A stretch of DNA of 64,000 nt, from the NCBI RefSeq assembly GCF_029263155.1, contig NZ_JAJCYB010000070.1:1-64000 (forward strand), written 5' to 3'. This DNA is from Pseudonocardia sp. GTDB taxonomy: Bacteria; Actinomycetota; Actinomycetes; Mycobacteriales; Pseudonocardiaceae. Shown piece after piece: positions 31,216 to 39,557 of the stretch; position 1 is the first letter of the stretch, and each line of letters begins with the position of its first letter. The notes beneath the pieces are model-generated. The model searched no databases and was not told the DNA's origin. It saw nothing but the letters and a program-made list of their open reading frames with translations. The translations under genes and the position numbers were made by a program.

Positions 31216-31899
31216 TCAGCCCGCGACGGCCGCGCGCAACGCGTCGTCGGTGCGGGCGATCTCCACCCCGTCGGCCAGCACGGTCGGGGTGGAGGTGATG
31301 CCGGCCCGGGAGGCCTCGTCGGTGAGGGCGGCCGTCCATGCCGTGTAGCGGTCCTCGGCCACGCAGGTGGCGAAGTCGGGCCCTGCCCCGGCCTGCTCCC
31401 CGAGCGCGATGAGCGTGTCCTGCGTCAGGCCGTCGCCGCCCTCGGGCGGCTGGTTCGCGAAGAGCAGGTCGAGGTACTGCGGGAACACGCCGGCCTCGGC
31501 GGCGCAGCCCGACGCGGCCGAGGAGCGGGTGGAGTACTCGGTGCCGGAGAACCGGTCGAGGTAGGCGACCGGGTGGTAGACGACGCGGGCGGCGCCGCTG
31601 TCGACCAGCTCCTCGATCGTGGACCCGGACTGCTGCTCGTACGCCTGGCACGCGGGGCATTGGAAGTCGAGGTAGACGTCGAGCGTCGTCGGGGCCGTCT
31701 CCGGGCCGACGACGACCCCGGAGGCGGTGGCACCCGGCGGGACCACGACGTCGCCCGCGCTGCGCTGCGTCAGGTACACCCCCACCCCGACCGCGCCGGC
31801 GAACAGCACGACCAGCACCACCCCGATCACCGTGCCGATCGACGGCCCGCTGCGTACCGTGACCGGCGGCCGTCGTCCCGGCTTCGTCCCGCGTGCCAT
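31216..31899 (-). CDS. DsbA-like thioredoxin-fold protein, membrane-anchored
   Basis: 227 residues. A basic N-terminus and one transmembrane helix (about 20-45) anchor an extracytoplasmic thioredoxin fold with the active site CPAC in LDFQCPACQAYE, an inserted helical domain with two further Cys, and the cis-Pro loop ITSTPTVLADG. It resembles actinobacterial DsbA/BdbD-type oxidoreductases. The ATG immediately follows the TAG of the MauE-like gene, with GGGAGG inside that gene as ribosome-binding site. No vkor gene is present; the MauE/DoxX-like neighbour may reoxidise it. Confidence 0.92.
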   Translation of the reverse strand: MARGTKPGRRPPVTVRSGPSIGTVIGVVLVVLFAGAVGVGVYLTQRSAGDVVVPPGATASGVVVGPETAPTTLDVYLDFQCPACQAYEQQSGSTIEELVDSGAARVVYHPVAYLDRFSGTEYSTRSSAASGCAAEAGVFPQYLDLLFANQPPEGGDGLTQDTLIALGEQAGAGPDFATCVAEDRYTAWTAALTDEASRAGITSTPTVLADGVEIARTDDALRAAVAG

Positions 31900-32424
31900 C
31901 TACCCGTCCTCCCGTGTGGTGCGCGCCCGGCGCGCCTCGAGTGCTCCGTCGATCCCGAACCTCCCGACCGGCCACCGGGCCAGCGCCAGGGCGAGCGCCA
32001 GCAGCCCGGCGTCGCGCAGCAGGTCCCACCCGTAGGCCGGGTCCTCCCCCACCGCCAGCTCGCCGCCCGTGCCGAAGCACCCGCAGTCGATGCGCAGGCC
32101 GCGGGCCCAGGCCGAGACGATGCCGACGACGAACGCCGCCATCAGCACCGCCGACACCACCGCCCCCGCCCGCACGCCGACGCCGACGACCAGCAGCACC
32201 CCCAGCAGGATCTCTGCGGGCGGCAGGCCCGCCCCGACGATCTGGGCGGCGGTCTCGGGCAGCAGCCGGTAGGCCCGGACGGCCCGGACCGAGGCGTCCA
32301 GATCGGTGATCTTCGTGGCGCCCGCGACGATCCAGGCGGTCCCGAGCACCAGGCGGGCGAGGGTGCTCAGCCAGGGCAGGGCACCCCTCAGGGTCGGCCC
32401 GGCATGGTCGGTGGCGAGGTTCAT
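31900..32424 (-). CDS. MauE/DoxX-family redox-associated membrane protein
   Basis: 174 residues with four transmembrane helices (about 18-36, 62-82, 88-110, 140-156). The family's Cys pair is in IDCGCFGTGGE on an extracytoplasmic loop. MauE-type proteins work with thioredoxin-fold partners to form or exchange disulfides across the membrane. The stop abuts the DsbA-like start (TAGATG), so the two are co-translated. Confidence 0.9.
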   Translation of the reverse strand: MNLATDHAGPTLRGALPWLSTLARLVLGTAWIVAGATKITDLDASVRAVRAYRLLPETAAQIVGAGLPPAEILLGVLLVVGVGVRAGAVVSAVLMAAFVVGIVSAWARGLRIDCGCFGTGGELAVGEDPAYGWDLLRDAGLLALALALARWPVGRFGIDGALEARRARTTREDG

Positions 32425-32490
32425 CGCCCTACGGGTCGCCGCGGGACCCGGATCGGTTCCCGCCGATCGGGTGAGACCGCGGGCGGGACC

Positions 32491-33288
32491 TCAGGCCGCG
32501 GGGCGGTCTCGCGCCGTGCCCCGCCGGGCGGTGGGGGCGAGGCCGCCGTCCGCGTCCGGGGGCCGCCCCGTCCACCGCGGGGCCCGCGGCCGCGCGGAGC
32601 CCGACCGGTCCACCGGCGGGGCCCCCGTCCCGGAGCCGCCTCCGCCGTCGCCGCTCACCCGCCGCAGGACGACCAGCAGCGCGAGGCCGGCGACGACCAG
32701 GACGTGGGTGACCAGCCGGGCCGGGTCGACGCGCCCGCCGGCCACGTCGAGCAGGGACAGCACGGCGAGCACCGCCACGAACGCGCCGACGACGGGCGCC
32801 AGCCCGGCCACCGGCGACCCACCCGCCCGCGACCCACCCACCCGCGACCCACCCACTCGCGACCCACCCACCGCGGCCCACAGGAAGCCGACGGCCAGCG
32901 CCAGGTTCCACGCCGAGCTCTCGTGCGACAGGTGCACCGCGCTGGCCCCCGCCAGCTCCACCGTTCCGTGGTGGCCGGCGCCGGCGACGACCCCGCTGAC
33001 GGCCACGGCGAACTGCCCGATCCCCACGGCTCCCAGCGCGACCCGCACCGCGTCCGCCCGCCGCGCGCGCACCGGCGCGGGCGCGGCGGCGAGCACGGCG
33101 GCGGTGAGGTCGGGCACCGGCTCGGCCGCCCGGGTGCGCGTCAGCCGGGTGACCCGCGCGGCACGCTCGGCGAAGGCCCGGCACCCCGCGCACCGCGCGA
33201 CGTGGGCGTCGACCTGCTCGGACTCCCCCGGCAGGTCCTCGCCGTCCAGCCGCGCCGAGATCGCGTCCCGGCAGTCCCCGCACGTCAT
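32491..33288 (-). CDS. Zinc-finger transmembrane anti-sigma factor
   Basis: 265 residues. The N-terminal zf-HC2 motif (CGDCRDAISARL and HVARCAGC, i.e. HxxxCxxC) is characteristic of ZAS anti-sigma factors. Four hydrophobic segments follow (about 88-108, 120-140, 158-180, 188-205), then a charged cytoplasmic tail. It is divergent from an ECF sigma gene 131 bp away, which it probably controls. A 15-bp repeat in the middle encodes GGSRV-type units. ATG 33288 is preferred because the zinc finger begins there; an upstream Met would add a Gly/Asp-rich leader from repetitive DNA. Confidence 0.85.
   Translation of the reverse strand: MTCGDCRDAISARLDGEDLPGESEQVDAHVARCAGCRAFAERAARVTRLTRTRAAEPVPDLTAAVLAAAPAPVRARRADAVRVALGAVGIGQFAVAVSGVVAGAGHHGTVELAGASAVHLSHESSAWNLALAVGFLWAAVGGSRVGGSRVGGSRAGGSPVAGLAPVVGAFVAVLAVLSLLDVAGGRVDPARLVTHVLVVAGLALLVVLRRVSGDGGGGSGTGAPPVDRSGSARPRAPRWTGRPPDADGGLAPTARRGTARDRPAA
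32817..32872. repeat. 15-bp tandem repeat inside the anti-sigma gene
   Basis: About four units of CGCGACCCACCCACY encode GGSRV-like pentapeptides in the loop between two membrane helices. Copy number is likely to vary. Confidence 0.8.
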
Positions 33289-33383
33289 CGTGTCCCCGCC
33301 CGCCGTCGGGTCCCCGCCCGTCGAGTCACCGCCCGTTGAGTCACCGCGCTGCATGCCCACAGGGTCGCCCACCGAGGGCTGCC

Positions 33384-33412
33384 GGTTCCCGGCGGTCCGG
33401 TGCGGATAAGGT
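33384..33412 (+). promoter_or_regulatory. Promoter of the sigma gene, probably leaderless
   Basis: GGTTCC (33384-33389) and TAAGGT (33407-33412) are separated by 17 bp, and the ATG follows the second box by only 7 bp with no ribosome-binding site. The spacing places the transcript start at or next to the start codon. Confidence 0.5.
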
Positions 33413-33419
33413 TCTACAC

Positions 33420-34010
33420 ATGGTCGAACGCCCCGACGACGCCCGGATCACCGCGTGGGCGCTGGCCGCGGGCCGGGGCGACCGGGCGGCGCTGGCCGCG
33501 TTCGTGCAGGCCACCCAGCGCGACGTGCACCGGTTCGTCGCGCACCTGGGCGGGCGCCGCGACGCCGACGACCTGGCCCAGGAGACCTACCTGAGGGCGC
33601 TGCGGTCACTGCCCGGTTTCGCCGGTCGCTCCGGTGCCCGCACCTGGCTGCTGTCGGTGGCGCGGCACACCTGCGCCGACGCCGTGCGCACCGCGGTGCG
33701 CAGGCCGCGCACCAGCGGGGTCGAGGACTGGGACGCGCTCGCCGCCGCCGTCGCGCCGCGCCCGGGGCTGGTGCGCTCGTCGATGGACGAGGCCGTGCTG
33801 CTGCGCGAACTCGTCGACGCACTCGACGACGACCGCCGCGAGGCGTTCGTGCTCACCCAGCTGCTGGACCTGAGCTACGCGGAGGCCGCGCAGGTCTGCG
33901 GGTGCCCGGTGGGCACGATCCGCTCGCGGGTCGCCCGGGCTCGGGAGGACCTGGTCGACGCGCTCGACGGCACGGCCCCGGAGGGGGTCCGGCGCGCGGG
34001 CGGGACCTGA
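33420..34010 (+). CDS. sigC: ECF RNA polymerase sigma factor, SigC-like
   Basis: 196 residues with region 2 (DADDLAQETYLRAL, RSGARTWLLSVARH) and region 4 (LTQLLDLSYAEAAQVCGCPVGTIRSRVARARE). The ATQRDVHRFVAHL segment and the CGCPVGTIRSR block closely resemble mycobacterial SigC. In M. tuberculosis SigC governs copper-acquisition genes, and here the neighbours are copper P-type ATPases and CopD/CtaG-like proteins, which supports a metal role. The gene for a zinc-finger anti-sigma is divergent from it. Start: ATG 33420, apparently leaderless. Confidence 0.85.
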   Translation: MVERPDDARITAWALAAGRGDRAALAAFVQATQRDVHRFVAHLGGRRDADDLAQETYLRALRSLPGFAGRSGARTWLLSVARHTCADAVRTAVRRPRTSGVEDWDALAAAVAPRPGLVRSSMDEAVLLRELVDALDDDRREAFVLTQLLDLSYAEAAQVCGCPVGTIRSRVARAREDLVDALDGTAPEGVRRAGGT

Positions 34011-34012
34011 GC

Positions 34013-34030
34013 CCCGGCCCGCGCGCCGGG
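34013..34030. terminator. Small hairpin between convergent sigma and PepSY genes
   Basis: CCCGGC (34013) pairs with GCCGGG (34025) around a 6-base loop in the 22-bp gap between convergent stops. Confidence 0.4.
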
Positions 34031-34032
34031 CA

Positions 34033-35439
34033 CTACGCGGCGGCGCCCGCGCGGCGGCGGCGCCGCGCCCCGACCGCGGTGTCGGCCGCGAGGAACAGCG
34101 CCAGGCTCACGCCGAGGATCGGCAGCAGCCATGCCGTCAGCACCACACCGAGCACGACGCCGAACAGGACGGGCTGCGGCGTCGACCGGAGCACGCCCCG
34201 GGCCTCCAGCGGGCGGGGCGGGCCGCCGCGGGTGGGGCGGCGCAGCCACCACATCCGGTAGCCCCAGAAGCCCATCGCGAGGACACCCAGCGCCATGGCC
34301 GTCATGGCCAGCTGGTTGGCCAGGCCGAACAGGGTGCCGGTGTGGGCCAGGATGCCGATCGTGGTGAGCTGGGCCAGCAACGGGTAGTCGGCGAAGGCCA
34401 GGGACTCGACGACGTCACCGGTGTGGGGGTCCAGCGCCAGCTTGTCGCGGTGCAGGGGCACCGTGGCGGAGGTCTCGGCCACCAGGTAGGGCTCCCCCGC
34501 CCCGGCGGGCGGGGTCAGCGTCAACGGTCCGGTGAGCCCGGCCGCCCGCCCGGCCGCCTCGGCGGTACCCACGCTGATCTGCGCGCCGTCGCCGTCCGGC
34601 AGCGGTTCGGCGGACATCTGCGGGGTGCGGGCGTCGAGCCCGGTCAGGACGGCCTGGAACCGCTGCCCCGCGAACGTCGACCAGGTCAGCCCGGTCAGCG
34701 AGATGAACACGAGCGCGACGGTGAGCCAGATCCCCACGCTGCCGTGCCAGTTCACGATCCGTCCGCGGCCGGGGCGCGTCGCGGCCGGGACCACCAGGTC
34801 CCGGCGACGCCTGCGCCGCTTGCCGACCCACAGCACCAGCCCGCCGACGAACAGCACCGGCAGCCAGCTCGCCGCGAACTCGGAGTAGACGGCACCGATC
34901 GGGCCGAGGTGCAGGTCGCCGTGGAAGGTCCGCAGCCAGTGCTGCACGGGCGGCTCGCCGTCCTGCAGCGGGAGCCCTCCGGTGACGCTCGCGGTGTACG
35001 GGTCGACGTACACCGCCAGCGTCTCGCCCTCGGCGGCACCGGGCGGGGTGAGCAGGACCGCGGTGGTGCGGTCCGCCGCGGCGGCGGGTTCCACCGCGGA
35101 CAGCGGGACGCCCGGGTGGGCCGCCCGCGCGGCCGCGACCTGGTCGTCGAGCGGCCGGACCGGGCCGGACTGCGGGGTGACGAGCAGCTCGTCGGCGTGC
35201 AGGACGTCGTTGAGCTGCGGGGTGAACACGTAGGCCATGCCGGTCAGGCACAGCACCGCGAGGAAGGGCGCCACCAGGACGCCGGCGTAGAAGTGCACGC
35301 GCCGGACGAGGCGGCGCAGCGGCTCGCCCGATCGGGGTTGCCGGCCGGGCGCGGTCGGCGGTGCGGTGGTCGTGGACGGGCCCGCTGGGGGGCCGGGTTC
35401 GCCGGCGGCGGACAGCGGCCGGTCGGAGGTGGTGGTCAC
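34033..35439 (-). CDS. PepSY-associated membrane protein (PepSY_TM)
   Basis: 468 residues. A disordered N-terminus precedes helix 1 (about 55-75, HFYAGVLVAPFLAVLCLTG), and there are further helices near 165-185, 212-235, 335-360 and 410-440. The extracytoplasmic PepSY-like segments lie in VYVDPYTASVTGGL and LALDPHTGDVVESL, and the motif FHGDLHLG is typical. PepSY_TM proteins often sit with iron or copper uptake and reductase genes. The GTG at 35439 has GGAG 9 bp upstream. Confidence 0.88.
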   Translation of the reverse strand: MTTTSDRPLSAAGEPGPPAGPSTTTAPPTAPGRQPRSGEPLRRLVRRVHFYAGVLVAPFLAVLCLTGMAYVFTPQLNDVLHADELLVTPQSGPVRPLDDQVAAARAAHPGVPLSAVEPAAAADRTTAVLLTPPGAAEGETLAVYVDPYTASVTGGLPLQDGEPPVQHWLRTFHGDLHLGPIGAVYSEFAASWLPVLFVGGLVLWVGKRRRRRRDLVVPAATRPGRGRIVNWHGSVGIWLTVALVFISLTGLTWSTFAGQRFQAVLTGLDARTPQMSAEPLPDGDGAQISVGTAEAAGRAAGLTGPLTLTPPAGAGEPYLVAETSATVPLHRDKLALDPHTGDVVESLAFADYPLLAQLTTIGILAHTGTLFGLANQLAMTAMALGVLAMGFWGYRMWWLRRPTRGGPPRPLEARGVLRSTPQPVLFGVVLGVVLTAWLLPILGVSLALFLAADTAVGARRRRRAGAAA

Positions 35440-35608
35440 GGGGGGCTCCAGGGGAGGCGGTGTGCCGGGTCGGTGGCCGGGGCGCGGGGCGTAGGAGGGC
35501 GCGCGGACGGGCCCGCCGGGAGGGTGCTCACCGCAGGTCGGACCCGCGGGAGAGGGGCAGGCCGGAGAGGGTCGGGTGGGGACTCCGGCGGGACGGACCC
35601 GGCCGGGA

Positions 35609-36157
35609 TCAGGCGGGCAGCGGCGGCGGGCCGCGCAGCGCGCGCGAGTGGCGCAGCAGCAGGCGCAGGGCGCCGGGCCGCGAGGTGCGGGCAAGCCGGG
35701 GCGACGCGGGCCCCGCGACCGGCGGGACGCCGGCGGCGAGCCGCCGCCACCAGGCCGCGACGCGCGCGGACAGCCGGCGCGCGACGGCCCAGGCCCGGCG
35801 TTCCCCGAGCCGGAGGACCGCCGCGGCGAGCAGCGCCGCGAGCACGTGGGCGTGCAGCATCAGATCGTGCGGGACCAGGTGCACGTGCGGGGCCGGGTCG
35901 GCCTGCGCGAGCACGCCGTGCACCACCAGCTGCAGGCCCAGCTGCGCGGCCGAGATCGCGAGCCAGCCGCGCTCGCGGGCGGTGAGCAGCCACGCGGGGA
36001 CGGCGGCGACCAGCAGGGCGAGCGCGACCGTCGCCGGTCGTGCCGTGCCCCCGGCCAGCACGTGAGCGGTCACGGCGAGTGCGGTGGCCACACCGGTCGG
36101 CACGGCGGTGCGCAGGCCGCGGCGGGGTGGGCGGGGAACTCGCCCGGGGACGGACAC
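35609..36157 (-). CDS. Small polytopic membrane protein of the metal island
   Basis: 182 residues with four to five hydrophobic segments (about 18-36, 42-60, 68-86, 102-122). A His-rich stretch, HVHLVPHDLMLHAH, sits between helices 3 and 4 and could bind metal. The C-terminus is Arg/Pro-rich. It starts at GTG 36157, 8 bp after the DUF5134 gene, so the two are co-transcribed. I do not recognise a named family; position and His cluster suggest copper or other metal handling. Confidence 0.75.
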   Translation of the reverse strand: MSVPGRVPRPPRRGLRTAVPTGVATALAVTAHVLAGGTARPATVALALLVAAVPAWLLTARERGWLAISAAQLGLQLVVHGVLAQADPAPHVHLVPHDLMLHAHVLAALLAAAVLRLGERRAWAVARRLSARVAAWWRRLAAGVPPVAGPASPRLARTSRPGALRLLLRHSRALRGPPPLPA

Positions 36158-36165
36158 GGTGGCGC

Positions 36166-36780
36166 CTACACCATGCCCAGCAGCATGACGAGCATGGCCG
36201 CGTTCATCACGACGTGACCCACGACCGGCAGCTCGACGCCGGTCGCCCGCGCGGTCACCGCGACCGCGACCGCGCCCTCGGCGACCGGCGCCGCCGGCTC
36301 GGGGACGGTGCGGTGGGTCGCGATCCGGACGAGATCGGCGACGAACCAGGCGGCGAGGACCAGCGCGGCGAGGGTGACCAGCAGCCCCCCGGAGCCGCCG
36401 CCCGCCGCGGCGTGGTGCGCGTGCCCGGGATCGACCGGCCCGCCCGCCGCCGCGGCGTGGTCGTGTCCGCCGAGCAGCATGAACAGCATCGCCGCCGCCC
36501 CGGCGACGTGGCCGCCGGCCGTGCCCAGCAGGGTGCCGGCGCGCAGCACCTCGGCGCCGAACCAGGACCCGGACACGACGAACACCGCCACCCACAGCGG
36601 CGCCGGCACGGGGTCGGCGGCCGGTACGAACATCGCCGCCATGCCCAGGCCCATCGCCGCGTGGGACGCGGCGGCCGGCAACGGGCCGCGCCGCCCCGCG
36701 AGCAGCCACAGCCAACCGGCCCCGACGGTCATGCAGGCCAGCGCGAGAGCCACGTCCAACCAGGTCACGCCCAGTCCCAT
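36166..36780 (-). CDS. DUF5134 domain membrane protein
   Basis: 204 residues with about six transmembrane helices. A loop contains a histidine cluster (GGHDHAAAAGG and GHAHHAAAGG), and Met residues punctuate the helices (HAAMGLGMAAM, GHVVMNAAMLVMLLGM). Met/His-rich membrane proteins of this family occur beside copper genes in actinobacteria. GGAGAGTCGAC precedes the ATG. It is the first gene of a short operon with the 182-residue membrane protein and possibly the PepSY gene. Confidence 0.85.
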   Translation of the reverse strand: MGLGVTWLDVALALACMTVGAGWLWLLAGRRGPLPAAASHAAMGLGMAAMFVPAADPVPAPLWVAVFVVSGSWFGAEVLRAGTLLGTAGGHVAGAAAMLFMLLGGHDHAAAAGGPVDPGHAHHAAAGGGSGGLLVTLAALVLAAWFVADLVRIATHRTVPEPAAPVAEGAVAVAVTARATGVELPVVGHVVMNAAMLVMLLGMV

Positions 36781-36858
36781 GTCGACTCTCCGTCAGCCGT
36801 CGGGGCTTCCCTCGATCCGGGGAAGGGTAGGCACACTTCGTCGGCCCGAGCTATACGG

Positions 36859-39135
36859 TCACGGGGTAGGGGCACCGGAGAACCTCCGCAGGCGCAGGCT
36901 GTTGCCGACCACGAACACCGAGCTCAGCGCCATCGCCGCGCCGGCCAGCATCGGGTTGAGCAGGCCCGCGGCGGCCACGGGCAGCGCCGCCACGTTGTAG
37001 GCGAAGGCCCAGCCGAGGTTGCCCCGGATCGTCGCGTGTGTCCGGCGACACAGGCGCAGGGCGTCCACCGCCGCGGTCGGGTCCGACCGGACCAGCGTGA
37101 TGTCGGAGGCGTGCAGCGCGACGTCGGCCCCGCTGCCCATCGCGATCCCGACGTCGGCCTGCGCGAGCGCGGGCGCGTCGTTCACCCCGTCGCCGACCAG
37201 TGCGACGACGTGGCCGTGCTCCTGGAGCCTGCGGACGGCGTCGGCCTTGTCGGTGGGCAGCGCGTCGGCGACGACGGCGTCGATCCCGACCTGCGCGGCG
37301 ACCGACCGGGCCACCGCCACGCCGTCTCCGGTGAGCAGCACCGGGTCCAGCCCGAGGCGGCGCAGGCCGGCGACGGCCGCGGCCGCGGTGGGCCGCACCG
37401 TGTCGGTCACGGTGAACACCGCGCGGGCCCGGCCGTCCCAGGCCAGCGCGGCGACGCTCGCCCCGTCCTCCTCCGCCGCCGCCACCGCCGACGCCAGCTC
37501 GGGCGGCAGGCCGATCCCCCGCTCGGCCAGCAGCGCGACGCGGCCGATCAGCACGTCCCGCCCGCCGACGGATCCACGGGCCCCCAGCCCGCCCACCGCC
37601 ACCGGGTCGCCGACCTGCGGCAGGTCCCCCACCTGCTCGGCCGCATGGCCGTGCACGGCCCGGGCCACCGGATGGGCCGACGCGGACTCCAGGGCCCCGG
37701 CGACGGCGAGCACGTCGTCCCGGTCCTCCCCCGCGGCCACCGACACCCGGTCCACCCGCATCTCACCGCTGGTGAGGGTGCCGGTCTTGTCGAGCAGGAC
37801 CGTGTCGACGCGTCGCGCGGTCTCCAGCACGTCCGGGCCGGTGACGAGGATTCCCAGCTGGGCGCCCCGCCCGGTGCCGACGAGCAGGGCCGTCGGGGTG
37901 GCCAGCCCGAGGGCGCACGGGCAGGCGACGGTGAGCACGGCGACCGCGGCGCCGAGCGCGCCGACCTGCCCGGCCCCGGCGCCGAGCCAGAAGCCTCCTG
38001 CCGCGGCGGCCAGCACCAGCACCGCGGGCACGAACCAGGCGCAGATCCGGTCGGCGAGGCGGGCCACCGCGGCGGTGCCGGTCTGGGCCCGTTCGACCAG
38101 CGCCGCCATCTGGGCCACCTGCGTGTCGGCGCCCACCCGGGTGGCACACACGACGATCCGGCCGCCCACGTTGATCGTGCCGCCGGTCACCTCGTCGCCC
38201 GCCCCGACCTCCCGGGGCAGCGACTCGCCGGTGATCGGGCTGGTGTCCAGGGCCGACGCGCCGTCCTCGACGACGCCGTCGACGGCGACCCGCTCGCCCG
38301 GGCGCACCACGATCCGGTCGCCGACGGCGACCCGGTCGGCGGGCACCCGCTCCTCGCGCCCGTCGCGCAGCAGGGCCGCGTCGGCCGCCGCGAGGGCCAG
38401 CAGGCCCCGCAGCGCCGCACCCGACCGGCGGCGGGCGCGCGCCTCGGCATGGCGCCCGACCAGCACCAGCGTCGTCACCGTCGCCGCCACCTCCAGGTAC
38501 ACCGCTCCGGTGCCGTCGGACCAGACCGGCGCCGCGCCGAGCGCGTGGGTGTGGCCGGGGTAGCCGGCCGTGCCGAGGAACAGCGAGTACAGCGACCAGC
38601 CGAACGCCGCGAGGACCCCGACCGAGACCAGGGTGTCCATCGTGGTGGCGCCGTGGCGCAGGGTGGCCAGGGCCGCGCGGTGCAGCGGCAGGGCACCCCA
38701 GACCGCCACCGGGGCGGCGAGCGCGAGGCTCGCCCACTGCCAGTGCGTGAACTGCCACGCCGGGACCATCGCCAGCGCCACCACCGGGACCGTGAGCCCG
38801 GCGCAGACCCGCGCCCGGTCCCGCAGGGCGAGCAGCGCGGGATCCGGCGCCTCCTCGACCGCGGCGGCGGCCGGCTCGGCCGGCGCGGGCCGCTCGGCCG
38901 TGTAGCCCGCCTTCTCGATGACGGCGGCCAGGTCGTCGACGGTGACGGTGCCGGGGTGGTCGACCGCCACCCGGCCGGTGGCGTAGTTGACCTGCGCCTC
39001 GACGCCGCCCATGCGGCGCAGCACGCGCTCCACCCGCCGGGCACAGGACCCGCAGGTCATGCCACCGACCACGAGATCGGTCCGGGCCCGGGGCGCGGTG
39101 GCCGCAGCCGGGTCGAGGTCGGGCGCGGCGGTCAA
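36859..39135 (-). CDS. Copper-type P1B ATPase, first copy
   Basis: 758 residues. An N-terminal heavy-metal-associated domain has the CxxC in GGMTCGSCARR. Eight membrane helices, the GES loop (ITGESLPREV), the membrane metal site CPC (TVACPCALGLATP), the phosphorylated Asp (LLDKTGTLT) and the hinge GDGVNDAPALAQ are all present. CPC plus a CxxC domain indicates Cu(I) transport. The start is TTG at 39135, chosen because CCGGAGGGGCA precedes it and it overlaps the stop of a 67-residue upstream gene (TTGA), so translation is coupled. Direction is normally efflux, though some mycobacterial Ctp homologues work in copper loading or uptake. Confidence 0.93.
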   Translation of the reverse strand: MTAAPDLDPAAATAPRARTDLVVGGMTCGSCARRVERVLRRMGGVEAQVNYATGRVAVDHPGTVTVDDLAAVIEKAGYTAERPAPAEPAAAAVEEAPDPALLALRDRARVCAGLTVPVVALAMVPAWQFTHWQWASLALAAPVAVWGALPLHRAALATLRHGATTMDTLVSVGVLAAFGWSLYSLFLGTAGYPGHTHALGAAPVWSDGTGAVYLEVAATVTTLVLVGRHAEARARRRSGAALRGLLALAAADAALLRDGREERVPADRVAVGDRIVVRPGERVAVDGVVEDGASALDTSPITGESLPREVGAGDEVTGGTINVGGRIVVCATRVGADTQVAQMAALVERAQTGTAAVARLADRICAWFVPAVLVLAAAAGGFWLGAGAGQVGALGAAVAVLTVACPCALGLATPTALLVGTGRGAQLGILVTGPDVLETARRVDTVLLDKTGTLTSGEMRVDRVSVAAGEDRDDVLAVAGALESASAHPVARAVHGHAAEQVGDLPQVGDPVAVGGLGARGSVGGRDVLIGRVALLAERGIGLPPELASAVAAAEEDGASVAALAWDGRARAVFTVTDTVRPTAAAAVAGLRRLGLDPVLLTGDGVAVARSVAAQVGIDAVVADALPTDKADAVRRLQEHGHVVALVGDGVNDAPALAQADVGIAMGSGADVALHASDITLVRSDPTAAVDALRLCRRTHATIRGNLGWAFAYNVAALPVAAAGLLNPMLAGAAMALSSVFVVGNSLRLRRFSGAPTP

Positions 39136-39335
39136 TGCCCCTCCGGATGTGCGGGCCCGGCCGGCCCGAACACCGACGGTGCGGGCAGGTCGGGCACGGG
39201 CAGGGGCGGGTTGACCAGCCGGCCCGCGCCCCAGCCGCACACGGCGACGACGGCGAGCAGCGCCAGGAACGCACCCAGCCGCGCCGGCACGGCCAGGGGT
39301 CGCGGGCCGGTCGGTTCCGGCGAGGTGGCGGGCAC
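39132..39335 (-). CDS. 67-residue single-span membrane protein coupled to the P-type ATPase
   Basis: A small gene from GTG 39335 to a TGA that overlaps the TTG start of the ATPase. One transmembrane helix (LGAFLALLAVVAVCGWGAG, about 18-36) is followed by a Pro-rich extracytoplasmic tail that ends in HPEGH. The overlap argues strongly that it is a real gene and an ATPase partner, perhaps a metal-passing or regulatory subunit. The ribosome-binding site of the GTG is weak. Confidence 0.65.
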   Translation of the reverse strand: MPATSPEPTGPRPLAVPARLGAFLALLAVVAVCGWGAGRLVNPPLPVPDLPAPSVFGPAGPAHPEGH

Positions 39336-39557
39336 CCCTGGACCGTAGGGACACCGGCCCGGACGGGGTTGCCGGGCTGAGAGGCGCTCGCGACCTGCGG
39401 GCCGCCGGGTGCGCCGGGTGGGGCCCGGTTGGTCCACCCGGTGCAGCCGGATCGCCCGGACGGTCAGCGACGCTCTCAGGTACGACCGGGACGTGGGTGT
39501 GGCGGTCCTCTCGCGGGAGCGGGGAACCGCGCGGCCCCGGCCGGCGACCACTCGCGG
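39336..39557. promoter_or_regulatory. Divergent control region of the two copper ATPase operons
   Basis: A 222-bp spacer between the GTG of the small membrane protein and the GTG of the second ATPase. It must hold both promoters. No classical CsoR-type operator or clean -35/-10 pair is evident; GGTTGGTCCACC near 39428 and the inverted GCGCGGCCCCGGCCGGCG near 39529 are the most structured parts. Confidence 0.4.
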
